Shown piece after piece: positions 44,843 to 53,010 of a stretch of DNA of 64,000 bases (positions are counted from its first letter, which is position 1; each line of letters begins with the position of its first letter). Under the pieces are notes generated by a model. The model ran no database searches and had not been told where the DNA came from. It saw only the letters and a program-made list of their open reading frames with translations. Source of the DNA: Peteryoungia desertarenae (GTDB lineage Bacteria > Pseudomonadota > Alphaproteobacteria > Rhizobiales > Rhizobiaceae); assembly GCF_005860795.2 (NCBI RefSeq), contig NZ_CP058350.1, positions 1,766,501 through 1,830,500 on the forward strand. The letters run 5' to 3'. The translations under genes were made by a program, and so were the position numbers.

Positions 44843-46270
44843 TCAGCCGATCACCTTGCCGGGGTTCATGATGCCTGCAGGATCGAAGGCCTGCTTGATC
44901 CGCCGCATCAATTCGGTCTCGATCGGCGGACGGCTGGCGATGAGCTCATCGCGCTTCAGCTGGCCGACACCATGTTCGGCGGAAATCGAACCGTGATGGG
45001 CATGCACGATCGCATGCACCACGGCATTGACCTCCCGCCACCGTCCGATGAATTCCGCCTTGTCAGCACCCACGGGCTGGCTGATATTGTAATGGATATT
45101 GCCGTCCCCCAGATGTCCGAAGCCGCAGATCCTGGCGCCCGGAATGAGAGCGAGCACTGCAGCATCGGCTTCCGCGAGAAATGCCGGAATGCGCGACACG
45201 GGGACGGACACATCATGCTTGATCGATCCGCCCTCCGGTTTTTGGGCGTCCGACATGCTTTCGCGCAGATGCCAGAAGGCTTTCTGCTGGGCCATCGAGC
45301 TCGCAACGGCAGCATCTGCAACAAGCCCCGCCTCGAAGGCCTCTTCCAGGAGGTCATGCATCATCGCCTCGGCTGTTTCCGCAGAATCGGAGGTGGAGAT
45401 ATCGATAAGCGCATACCAGGCATGGGGCGAGAGCAGGGGATCGCGCACACCCGGCACATGCCGCGTGGTGAATTCGATCCCGATCCGTGGCATCAGCTCG
45501 AACCCGGTCAGGGCCGTGCCGCAGCGCTGAGAGGCCTTTTCGAAGAGCGCCAGCGCGTCTGCTGGCGTTGACAGTCCTGCAAAGGCAACCTGCTTGCCGC
45601 GCGGACGGGGATACATCTTGAGGACGGCGCCCGTGATCACGCCAAGTGTTCCTTCCGCACCAATGAAGAGATCCCGCAGATCATAGCCGCTATTGTCTTT
45701 CTTCAGACGCCGAAGCCCGTCCCAGATTTCCCCTGTTGGCAGCACCACTTCCAGCCCGAGGCAAAGCTGGCGCATATTGCCATAGGCAAGAACGGCTGTC
45801 CCGCCCGCATTGGTCGCGAGATTGCCGCCGATCCGGCAGGAGCCTTCGGACCCCAGAGACAACGGAAACAGCCTGCCATGTGCCTCGGCTGCTTTCTGGA
45901 TGTCGGCCAGAATACAGCCGCCATCGGCAATGATGACATCGGCCTGGGGATCGATCTCTCGAATCCTGTTCATCCGTTCGAGCGACAGCAGCACGTCCTC
46001 GCCGCTTTCGCGCGGCACCTGTCCGCCCACGAGCCCAGTCCCTCCGCTGACGGGTACGACAGGCGTTCCCGTTTCGCTGGCAAGCTTCAGGATGGCCGAG
46101 ACCTCTTCTGTTGAAGCAGGTTTCAGTACAAGGGAGGATGCGCCATGATAAAGACCGCGATTTTCCGTGAGATAGGGCTTGATCTCGTCGGCCCGCGTCA
46201 GGGCATTCGCTTCCCCCACGATAGCGATGAAGGCGCGCATGCGCTCGGCCGGTGTCAGAGCAAGGTTCAT
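44843..46270 (-). CDS. FAD-linked oxidase (GlcD/D-2-hydroxyacid dehydrogenase type)
   Basis: A 475-residue flavoprotein of the vanillyl-alcohol-oxidase fold. The FAD-binding PP-loop and region are VVPVSGGTGLVGGQ and SEGSCRIGGNLATNAGGTAVLAYGNMR, and the C-terminal substrate domain has GFGHLGDGNIHYN and HHGSISAEHGVGQLKRDEL. The latter carries the metal-ligand His residues of D-lactate/D-2-hydroxyglutarate dehydrogenases. The length is normal. It starts 4 bases inside the end of the sua5 gene and is followed by the broken modE. The substrate is likely a D-2-hydroxy acid, not determined. Confidence 0.9.
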   Translation of the reverse strand: MNLALTPAERMRAFIAIVGEANALTRADEIKPYLTENRGLYHGASSLVLKPASTEEVSAILKLASETGTPVVPVSGGTGLVGGQVPRESGEDVLLSLERMNRIREIDPQADVIIADGGCILADIQKAAEAHGRLFPLSLGSEGSCRIGGNLATNAGGTAVLAYGNMRQLCLGLEVVLPTGEIWDGLRRLKKDNSGYDLRDLFIGAEGTLGVITGAVLKMYPRPRGKQVAFAGLSTPADALALFEKASQRCGTALTGFELMPRIGIEFTTRHVPGVRDPLLSPHAWYALIDISTSDSAETAEAMMHDLLEEAFEAGLVADAAVASSMAQQKAFWHLRESMSDAQKPEGGSIKHDVSVPVSRIPAFLAEADAAVLALIPGARICGFGHLGDGNIHYNISQPVGADKAEFIGRWREVNAVVHAIVHAHHGSISAEHGVGQLKRDELIASRPPIETELMRRIKQAFDPAGIMNPGKVIG

Positions 46271-47262
46271 CTCCGCTCTCCGTCCGGCCCTCTTGGCGCG
46301 GCAGCCCGCATCAGCCGGTCATTGATTGCCTCGCCCAATCCGTCAAACGGGACAGGGGCGACAGCAATACCGACTGCGCCGCTGGCGTCGGCCTTCTTGA
46401 GATAGTCAAACAGATTGGCCGCTGCCTCCCGAAGGTCCCCCTCCGGGCTCAGATTGAGGCTGATCTTCACACGATCCTCTCCTTCTACCGGCTGCGGTCC
46501 GAACCGGATCAGTGCCTCCTGAGGGGCGGCTTTGACGGCATTCAGTCGCACATGGGCATTGGGCGCGTAATGGGATGTCAGCATGCCGGGCGCTTCGATG
46601 GCAGCGTGTTTTTCCAGCTGCGATCGCTCAACCGCAAGGCCGGTCAGCGCCTCGATCGTTTCGACGGAAATGCCACCTGGTCTCAAAAGCCGGATACGAT
46701 CATCCTCGACCTTCACGATCGTCGATTCCACACCCACCGGGCAGGCGCCGCCATCAAGGATGAGGTCTATCCTGCTGCCGAGATCGGCATCGACATGGGC
46801 TGCCGTCGTCGGGCTGATCCGACCGGAGGAGTTTGCGCTCGGTGCGGCCAGCGGTTCGCCGTAACGGCGGATCAATTCCCCTGCAGCCCCCTGCGGGACC
46901 CGAATGCCAACGGTCGATAATCCTGCCGTCGCCAGTGGATGAATTCCGCTTGCCCCCTTCAGCGGCAGGACAAGTGTCAGCGGGCCCGGCCAGAAATGCG
47001 ATGCCAGCAAGCGCGATACGGTATCAAACTCGGCATATCGTTCCGCCATGGTGAGATCGGCCATGTGGCAGATCAGCGGATTGAAGCGCGGGCGTCCCTT
47101 CGTTTCGTAAATGCTGGTGATTGCACGCGGATCGGTGGCATCTGCAGCTAGGCCATACACAGTCTCGGTCGGGATGGCGACGGGTTTTGCCGCCGCGAGA
47201 AGATGAAGCGCTTCCTTCAGCGCTTCCTCCCGGTTTTCCTCGATTTTGATGACCCGCGCCAT
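46267..47262 (-). CDS. tsaC: L-threonylcarbamoyladenylate synthase (Sua5 type)
   Basis: Makes threonylcarbamoyl-AMP for the t6A37 modification of ANN-decoding tRNAs. The 331-residue Sua5 form has the YrdC domain (IPTETVYGLAADATDP; KGRPRFNPL; APSANSSGRISPTTA; CPVGVESTIV) and the C-terminal Sua5 domain (APGMLTSHYAPNAHVRL). The start is put at 47262; ATG 47295 would add 11 residues and lacks a good ribosome binding site. It overlaps the FAD oxidase by 4 bases, so the two are coupled, though their functions seem unrelated. Confidence 0.94.
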   Translation of the reverse strand: MARVIKIEENREEALKEALHLLAAAKPVAIPTETVYGLAADATDPRAITSIYETKGRPRFNPLICHMADLTMAERYAEFDTVSRLLASHFWPGPLTLVLPLKGASGIHPLATAGLSTVGIRVPQGAAGELIRRYGEPLAAPSANSSGRISPTTAAHVDADLGSRIDLILDGGACPVGVESTIVKVEDDRIRLLRPGGISVETIEALTGLAVERSQLEKHAAIEAPGMLTSHYAPNAHVRLNAVKAAPQEALIRFGPQPVEGEDRVKISLNLSPEGDLREAAANLFDYLKKADASGAVGIAVAPVPFDGLGEAINDRLMRAAAPRGPDGERR

Positions 47263-47477
47263 GTTTCCGTCTTTCGTCTCGATGCGAGTGTCCATAGCGC
47301 GAGGGAAGTCTGTCTTGCAAACCTCTTTTCGCAACGAAACAGCCCGATTAATTGCCTTGAGACAGTCAGAATTGAAAAGGGTAAAATTTTAAACGTCGAT
47401 GTAACCGAAAGAAAGAATTCTTCTGCAATTGTTCGCAAAACCATCGAATTACGTCGTAGCCAGCCAGGAAAGAAAAG

Positions 47478-48581
47478 ATGCAGCAAGTCAAGAATCCTGC
47501 TTCCAGCATTGCATTGCGGGTTGCCACAGCGATGCACCAGATGGGTATCGATGGTTTGCCGCGAAATTACGAGCTGGTCTATGAGGCCTATGCTGGCTCC
47601 AACCCCGAACTGGTGCGCGACTTCATTGCGCTGGGCAAGGTCAAGACGCAGGAGGCGCTGGATGCGCTGGGCCGAAAATATCTGCCGCATCACCATGAAG
47701 ATGGCCTGCTCAGCCGCCAGAACGGTCAGGTTCGCGCCGAAATGAGCAGTTTCATCAACCTGCTCAACGAGGAGAAGATTTCTCTCACCGATTATGGTCG
47801 CGTGATTGGCCATGCGTCGCGCGCCATCATGACGGAAGCCGATCTCGAAGGAACGCCGCTCGGTCAATCGATCAAGGCGCTGAAGGCTGCAACCGAAAAG
47901 CGCGCCTATCAAAACAGCAATGTGGTGCGCGCCGTGGTTGACAAGACCGCAAGCCTTGCTGATCTTCAGCGTGAGGCCGAAGAGGCCGAGGCCGCCAAGT
48001 TTGTCGATCCGCTGACGCGTCTTGCCAGCCGCCGTGCCTTCAACAAGGCCATTGCCAAGGTCTTCGCTAATCCTGAGATGCCCGTGCTTTGTGGCGTCGC
48101 TATCGGTGAGATCGATGATTTTGCCCGGATCCAGGAGCAGGCAGGTCCGACTGTCGCCGAGCGCTACATCCTGCAGGTTGCCAAGGTTCTCGAAGCCGTA
48201 TCGGGCGGTGGCGATCTTGCCTGCCGCTTCGATGGTGGTCGCTTCGGGCTCCTGCTTTACACCTCTGACCAGGAAGAGGTGACCCGAATTGTCGAGCATG
48301 TGCGCTCGAAGCTGAAGGCGACCGCCTTCGTCAATTCAGGTACGGGACGCGCGGCTGCCCAGGTGCTGATGTCCTTCGGTATCTGCTTCTCCGAACAGGC
48401 TCCCAACGCCTTCGACTTCACCAATTTTGCCGAGAAGGCTCTTGCGACCTCGAAGGGCGCAGGCGGTGATACGGTCACCATTTACGGCGCAAGCGAATAC
48501 GCCTCGAAAGACTGGCTGATTTACAAGAAAAAGCCGGTGGGCGGTTTTGGCGCAACGGACGGCGTCAAAGCTTCGCGATGA
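47478..48581 (+). CDS. Degenerate GGDEF-domain protein
   Basis: A 367-residue protein with an N-terminal helical region (about 1-165, ending in a coiled coil) and a C-terminal GGDEF-type domain starting FVDPLTRLASRRAFNKA. The active-site signature expected as GG(D/E)EF is replaced: the sequence reads RFDGGRFGLLL, lacking the acidic catalytic residues. It is therefore probably not a diguanylate cyclase but could bind c-di-GMP or GTP or act as a regulator. No membrane segment is seen. Its 3-prime end overlaps the converging gene by 17 bases. Confidence 0.85.
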   Translation: MQQVKNPASSIALRVATAMHQMGIDGLPRNYELVYEAYAGSNPELVRDFIALGKVKTQEALDALGRKYLPHHHEDGLLSRQNGQVRAEMSSFINLLNEEKISLTDYGRVIGHASRAIMTEADLEGTPLGQSIKALKAATEKRAYQNSNVVRAVVDKTASLADLQREAEEAEAAKFVDPLTRLASRRAFNKAIAKVFANPEMPVLCGVAIGEIDDFARIQEQAGPTVAERYILQVAKVLEAVSGGGDLACRFDGGRFGLLLYTSDQEEVTRIVEHVRSKLKATAFVNSGTGRAAAQVLMSFGICFSEQAPNAFDFTNFAEKALATSKGAGGDTVTIYGASEYASKDWLIYKKKPVGGFGATDGVKASR

Positions 48582-49200
48582 TCTTGCGCAACTCGGCGTC
48601 CTTGGCGCCGAGTTGCAGCACATTCTTCAAGGCCTGCTTCGGATCGTGGGTGCGGAACAGAAGTCCATTGTCGCGGATCGAACGATCGATCACCATGGAC
48701 TTGCTTTCCTTTTCCGGATGAATTGCCACGGCGAAATACATCCGTGAATAGTCCGGCTTGATCTGCCCGAAGAAGGCTTCTTCAGTTTCCCCGATCTCGG
48801 CGAAGAAATTGGCGATGTAGAAGGCCCATTTGACATCGGCATATTTCGCAAAGCTCGTCCGGGCCGCAGTCACGTGGCAATAACCCAGATGTGGCGTCTG
48901 TTCCAATGTCCGGTGAAAAATGATCTTCGGAAACTTGATCGATCGGTGGAAGCTGTTGATTCGCGTGTGAGTGGTTTCAGCGGCCGCTTCCAGACGCTTG
49001 CCTGTGCGCGCTGCCACTTCGTCAAAGGTCAGATAACGTCGCTCTTCCGGAACCCAATCATCACGGTGACGCGAAATCCGCCCCGTGCGCAGGAATTCGG
49101 TATGCGCCGCCTTGCCGGGCACGGGCACCTTGCTGGTTGCCTTGGCTGCATAGTAACGCAATTTCTGCATCGGGAACTCTGCCGTTTCCAACTGAACCAT
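48565..49200 (-). CDS. Conserved protein of unknown function
   Basis: A 211-residue cytoplasmic protein without recognisable domains. It is rich in aromatic residues (KYADVKWAFYIANFFAEIGETEEAFFGQIKPDYSRMYFAVAIHPEKESKSMVIDRSIRDNG). ATG 49170 (QKLRYYAAK) is an alternative start. Its last 17 bases overlap the end of the degenerate GGDEF gene, and an inverted repeat (48589-48615) lies within its 3-prime coding end. I recall similar rhizobial proteins of unknown function but cannot name a family with confidence. Confidence 0.7.
   Translation of the reverse strand: MVQLETAEFPMQKLRYYAAKATSKVPVPGKAAHTEFLRTGRISRHRDDWVPEERRYLTFDEVAARTGKRLEAAAETTHTRINSFHRSIKFPKIIFHRTLEQTPHLGYCHVTAARTSFAKYADVKWAFYIANFFAEIGETEEAFFGQIKPDYSRMYFAVAIHPEKESKSMVIDRSIRDNGLLFRTHDPKQALKNVLQLGAKDAELRKIIAKL
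48589..48615. terminator. Inverted repeat inside the 3-prime coding end
   Basis: CAACTCGGCG (48589-48598) and CGCCGAGTTG (48606-48615) form a perfect 10-base stem with a 7-base loop, just beyond the stop of the GGDEF-like gene and inside the end of the converging gene. There is no T tract. It may mark the limit of both transcripts. Confidence 0.35.
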
Positions 49201-49486
49201 ACTTAGATTAGCGCACCGTGGTTAATGGGTGTTTGCCTGACCATGCGTCAGTTAGGTTTCGCGAGGCTTGCCGTCCTGCAAAAACAACCGGTTCCGCGGC
49301 ATGGTCAGATTGCGTCATGCATTGACCGGGGTCCCGATCACATTTCTTCTAATGCGCTGACTTAAAATGGAAATTTTGCGCCTTGCGGCATCCCGTGCTC
49401 GATCACCCATGTCGCAAACATTCGAGGCCTTGTCGTTTCGCAATGCAGCGTATGGCAAGGCGTTGTGCTTAAGTGATTTCAACGCT

Positions 49487-49668
49487 CGAGGTGCCGCCTC
49501 TTTTCAAGATGGGGCGGGAAATCGGGAAGCCGGTCAAAATCCGGCGCTGCCCCCGCAACGGTGGTGGAGTGAAGGGCCGACACATTGCCACTGGGGGGAG
49601 ACCTGGGAAGGCGTCGGTCTGATCCGCAAGGATGCTCCTGAGCCCGGAAACCAGCCTCGGCAGACGGA
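49487..49668 (+). ncRNA. Cobalamin riboswitch upstream of the Rieske pair
   Basis: The segment contains the B12-box core AAGCCGGT...AAATCCGGCGCTGCCCCCGCAACGG (about 49527-49561), then GCCACTG (49587-49593), GGGAAGGCG (49605-49613) and GAGCCCGGAAACCAGCCTCGG (49640-49660), in the order of the cobalamin aptamer. It starts after GAGGTGCC (about 49489) and lies 108 bases upstream of the oxygenase start. The region 49669-49775 holds a possible expression platform, with a CGCCTTCTCAAGGCG hairpin. Nothing else is seen in 49201-49486. Confidence 0.93.
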
Positions 49669-49775
49669 CATTTGAGGTTGCGGAGGGCGACCGGAGATAG
49701 CTATGCGCCCCGCCTTCTCAAGGCGACGACAGGCTGTGCTCTTTTCTCCCCCGAGTTTTTGAAAACGAGGACGAC

Positions 49776-51020
49776 ATGGACCTGCAGGCCACCGTGCTAC
49801 GCCAGCTGAAGAACCGCCGCGAAGGCTTCTCGCTCGAACAGCCTTTCTATATCGACCAGGATTATTTCAAACTCGACATGGAAATGATCTGGTATCGCGA
49901 TTGGCTGTTCATCGGCCACGACTGCGAGATCCCGCGCGCCGGCAATTACTTCACCGCCCAGATCGGCGATTACCCCGTCGTCGTCGTGCGCGGCAAGGAT
50001 CAGGTCATCCGCGCCTTCCACAACACCTGTCGCCATCGCGGCCACCGCGTCTGCACCAAGGACAAGGGCGCCGCTGCCAAGCTCGTCTGCCCCTATCACA
50101 ACTGGACCTATGATCTCGACGGCTCGCTGGTCTTTGCCCGGCAGATGGGCGAAACGTTCGACAAGGCCGAGTTCGGCCTGAAGACCGTGCATTGCGAAAG
50201 CGTCGGCGGCTATATCTTCGTCTGTCTCGCCAACGAGCCTGCCGATTTCGCCCTGGTCCGCGCCTCGATAGAGCCGTATCTGCGCCCGCATCGTCTGTGG
50301 GAGGCCAAGGTTGCCCACAAGAACACGATCATCGAGAAGGGCAACTGGAAGCTCGTCTGGGAAAACAACCGCGAATGCTACCACTGCGCCGGCAACCATC
50401 CGGAGCTCTGCCGCACCTATCCGGAAGCCCCGACCGCAACCGGCGTCCAGGGTGCAGGCGATGACCCGTTCATTTCCGAGCACTGGGCACGCTGCGAGGC
50501 CGCCGGTCTGCCGTCAGAGTTCAAGATGGATCCGTCAGGCCAGTTCCGCACCGCCCGTATGCCGCTGATCCAGGATGCCGAGAGCTACACCATGTCCGGC
50601 AAGCGCGCCGTGAAGAAGCCGCTCTCGGCCGACGTGCCGATCAGCCATATCGGCACCATGCTGCTCTTCCACTATCCAACGACCTGGAACCACATCCTCG
50701 GCGACCACGCGATCTCCTTCCGCGTCCTGCCGATCTCGGCGGAGGAAACCGCCGTCACCACCACCTGGCTGGTCAACAAGGATGCCGTCGAAGGCGTCGA
50801 TTACAACTTGGACGAGCTGACCCATGTCTGGAACATGACCAACGATCAGGATCGTTCGATCGTTGAGGAAAACGCCTTCGGCATCCGCTCGCCGGCCTAT
50901 GAGCCCGGTCCTTATTCCGTCGATCACGAAGGTGGCGTCATGCAGTTCGTCGAATGGTATTCCAATTTCATGGTGAGCCGTCTGCAGGGCGACAAGGCTC
51001 GTCTTTCCGTGGTGGCCTGA
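49776..51020 (+). CDS. gbcA: Rieske oxygenase, GbcA-like (glycine betaine demethylase type)
   Basis: A 414-residue Rieske non-heme iron oxygenase. The Rieske centre ligands are visible in CRHRGH (Cys85, His87) and CPYHNW (Cys105, His108), and the mononuclear iron His residues are in NRECYHCAGNHPEL (His203, His208). The sequence closely follows Pseudomonas GbcA in block order (e.g. CEIPRAGNYFTAQIG; EKGNWKLVWENNRECYHC; KDAVEGVDY), an enzyme that demethylates glycine betaine to dimethylglycine. The start has a GAGG site. It is controlled by the cobalamin riboswitch and is followed by its reductase after 1 base. The exact methylamine substrate is inferred. Confidence 0.85.
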   Translation: MDLQATVLRQLKNRREGFSLEQPFYIDQDYFKLDMEMIWYRDWLFIGHDCEIPRAGNYFTAQIGDYPVVVVRGKDQVIRAFHNTCRHRGHRVCTKDKGAAAKLVCPYHNWTYDLDGSLVFARQMGETFDKAEFGLKTVHCESVGGYIFVCLANEPADFALVRASIEPYLRPHRLWEAKVAHKNTIIEKGNWKLVWENNRECYHCAGNHPELCRTYPEAPTATGVQGAGDDPFISEHWARCEAAGLPSEFKMDPSGQFRTARMPLIQDAESYTMSGKRAVKKPLSADVPISHIGTMLLFHYPTTWNHILGDHAISFRVLPISAEETAVTTTWLVNKDAVEGVDYNLDELTHVWNMTNDQDRSIVEENAFGIRSPAYEPGPYSVDHEGGVMQFVEWYSNFMVSRLQGDKARLSVVA

Positions 51021-51021
51021 G

Positions 51022-52104
51022 ATGAACATCGCCGTCACCCAGTATCGCCATGTCGACGAGATGCGCCCCTGGTCCGACCGGGAGCATCTGCTGGAATGCG
51101 TCGCCGTCACGCCCGAGGCCGCCGACGTGATGACGTTTACCTTCAAGCCCAACAAGCCGGGCCTGTGGTTCCGCTATCTGCCGGGCCAATTCGTCACGCT
51201 GGAAATTCCGGTCGGGCCAGAGCCGGTCATGCGCACTTACACGCTCTCCTCCAGCCCCTCGCGCCCCTACACGGTGGCCGTGACGGTCAAGGCGCAGAAG
51301 GATTCAATCGGCACCCGCTGGATGTTCGATAACCTGAAGCCCGGCATGGCGCTGAAGGCTTTCGGCCCACTTGGCGACTTCTCCTATGCCAAGTATCCGG
51401 GCAAGAAGTATCTCTTCATCTCGGCCGGTTCCGGCATCACGCCGATGATGTCGATGACCCGCGATATGAGCGACCGGGCTCCCGACAGCGACATCACCTT
51501 CCTGCATTGTGCCCTCTCGCCCGATGACATCATCTTCCGCTGGGAACTGGAAGCAAAAGCCCGTGACATGCCGAACTTCCAGCTCGGCTTCATCATCGAG
51601 CAATTGGGTCGCGGTCAGCTCTGGTCGGGCCTGAAGGGCCGTATCGACAAGGCCAAGATCGCGCTTCTCGCGTCCGACTTCCTCGATCGCACGGTCTTCT
51701 GCTGCGGCCCGGCGCCCTTCATGGCGACCGTGCGCGAGGCGCTCGAAGGCGCCGGCTTCGACATGAAGCAGTATCACGAGGAAGCGTTCCAGCCGGTCAA
51801 GCAGGAGCTGCCGGAAGTCGTTGTTTATGCCGATGGCGAACAGCCGACCAGGGTCACCTTCGCCATGTCCGGCAAGGACGGCCTCTGCGCGCCGGGCCAT
51901 ACCGTGCTGCAGGCAGCGCGGGCCGCCGGTGTCCGCATCGGCGCCGCCTGCGAATCCGGCCTTTGCGGCACCTGCAAGGTCATGAAGCTCTCGGGCGAGG
52001 TCGAAATGGACCATAATGGCGGCATTCTCGATGACGAGATCGACGAGGGTTATGTCCTCGCCTGCTGTTCGCGGCCGAAGGGCGATATCGAGATCGAAGC
52101 CTGA
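51022..52104 (+). CDS. gbcB: Oxidoreductase partner, GbcB-like (FAD/NAD and 2Fe-2S)
   Basis: A 360-residue electron-transfer partner. It has an N-terminal FAD-binding domain with RTYTLSSSP (71-79), an NAD-binding domain with SAGSGITPMMSM and CCGPAPFM, and a C-terminal plant-type 2Fe-2S domain with ligands Cys310, Cys315 and Cys318 in CESGLCGTCKV and a Cys at 348/349. This matches hybrid reductases that feed Rieske oxygenases such as GbcA. It begins 1 base after gbcA and ends before a strong hairpin at 52239. The whole oxygenase system is encoded by the two genes. Confidence 0.88.
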   Translation: MNIAVTQYRHVDEMRPWSDREHLLECVAVTPEAADVMTFTFKPNKPGLWFRYLPGQFVTLEIPVGPEPVMRTYTLSSSPSRPYTVAVTVKAQKDSIGTRWMFDNLKPGMALKAFGPLGDFSYAKYPGKKYLFISAGSGITPMMSMTRDMSDRAPDSDITFLHCALSPDDIIFRWELEAKARDMPNFQLGFIIEQLGRGQLWSGLKGRIDKAKIALLASDFLDRTVFCCGPAPFMATVREALEGAGFDMKQYHEEAFQPVKQELPEVVVYADGEQPTRVTFAMSGKDGLCAPGHTVLQAARAAGVRIGAACESGLCGTCKVMKLSGEVEMDHNGGILDDEIDEGYVLACCSRPKGDIEIEA

Positions 52105-52424
52105 GGCGCGTGCTCCTTTTTGGCGCGGTCGGATTTTTTCAGATTTTTCCTTCATGCGGCGGAACCAACCGCTGATCCATGCGTTTGACGTGTGCCTACG
52201 GATGTGAGGTCCCCCCGCCATTCGCTCCGTTCAGGCAGCCGGCCCGACGAGACATCGTCGGGCCGGGTTGCGTTTGAACGCAGAATTCCGTTGCCACAAT
52301 CGTTAATATTAGGTTCAGATGGCATACGTTAGCTTTTCAGCATTCCCTTGGACAATCCAGCGGAGAGGGTCGGGCCTCGCGGTGAGTGCGCGATCTCAAA
52401 CCAAAACAGGGTAGGAGACCTGCC
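52105..52424. other. Non-coding gap after gbcAB
   Basis: No gene is supported in this stretch. Apart from the terminator hairpin at 52239-52266, it holds the promoter region of the BA14K gene. A leader-like sequence precedes GGAGA at about 52412, the ribosome binding site for the ATG at 52425. Confidence 0.6.
52239..52266 (+). terminator. Hairpin after gbcB
   Basis: CCGGCCCGACG (52239-52249) and CGTCGGGCCGG (52256-52266), an 11-base perfect stem, followed by GTTGCGTTTG. Likely the terminator of the riboswitch-gbcAB transcript. Confidence 0.75.
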
Positions 52425-52919
52425 ATGAGGACCATTATGAAGCGCTGTGCTGCCGTCGTCCTGGCCGCCACAGTCAGCCTGACGGGCATTGCGCCCGCAC
52501 AGGCCATGAGCCTGCCGTCCGCACCGGTGACTATCACCTCTGACGTGACGCGGGTCGATCATCGCCATGGAACCTATTACCGATACGAACGCTATGAGCG
52601 TCACGAGCGTCGCTATGGTTCGCACCATTACCGTTACGAGCGTCATGGCTATTACAACGGTCACCGCGGTTATCGCTCGAAGCGACCGGGCTATCGCTAT
52701 CACGACGGTTACTGGTTTCCGCTCGCAGCCTTTGCAGCAGGGGCAATCATCGGCGGCGCGATCGCTGTCCAGCCCGCACCTCCGCCACGCGCCCGCGTCG
52801 GGATCAATCCGCGCCACTATGCCTGGTGCGCCAATCGCTACCGGTCCTATCACCGGGCATCGAACACCTTCCAGCCGTATCACGGCCCGCGCCAGCAGTG
52901 CTATTCGCCTTACTACTGA
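52425..52919 (+). CDS. BA14K family secreted protein
   Basis: A 164-residue exported protein. A signal peptide ([21 protein letters not shown]) is followed by a His/Tyr/Arg-rich linker with repeats such as [19 protein letters not shown], a hydrophobic stretch ([13 protein letters not shown]) and a C-terminal BA14K motif ([19 protein letters not shown] ... CYSPYY). BA14K proteins from Brucella are immunoreactive and lectin-like. The rich Tyr/His/Arg repeat suggests a surface or metal-binding role, unproven. GGAGA precedes ATG 52425. Confidence 0.88.
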   Translation: MRTIMKRCAAVVLAATVSLTGIAPAQAMSLPSAPVTITSDVTRVDHRHGTYYRYERYERHERRYGSHHYRYERHGYYNGHRGYRSKRPGYRYHDGYWFPLAAFAAGAIIGGAIAVQPAPPPRARVGINPRHYAWCANRYRSYHRASNTFQPYHGPRQQCYSPYY

Positions 52920-52962
52920 CGGATCAGGACAGGAATTCAGAGATTTCAGATGCCTGAAACGA

Positions 52963-52988
52963 GAATGCCCGGCAAACGCCGGGCATTC
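52963..52988. terminator. Bidirectional terminator
   Basis: GAATGCCCGGC (52963-52973), loop AAAC, GCCGGGCATTC (52978-52988) form a perfect 11-base stem between the converging BA14K and phoX genes. T tracts are weak on both sides. Confidence 0.7.
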
Positions 52989-53010
52989 GTGCTTCTGGCT
53001 GTAGCGATCA

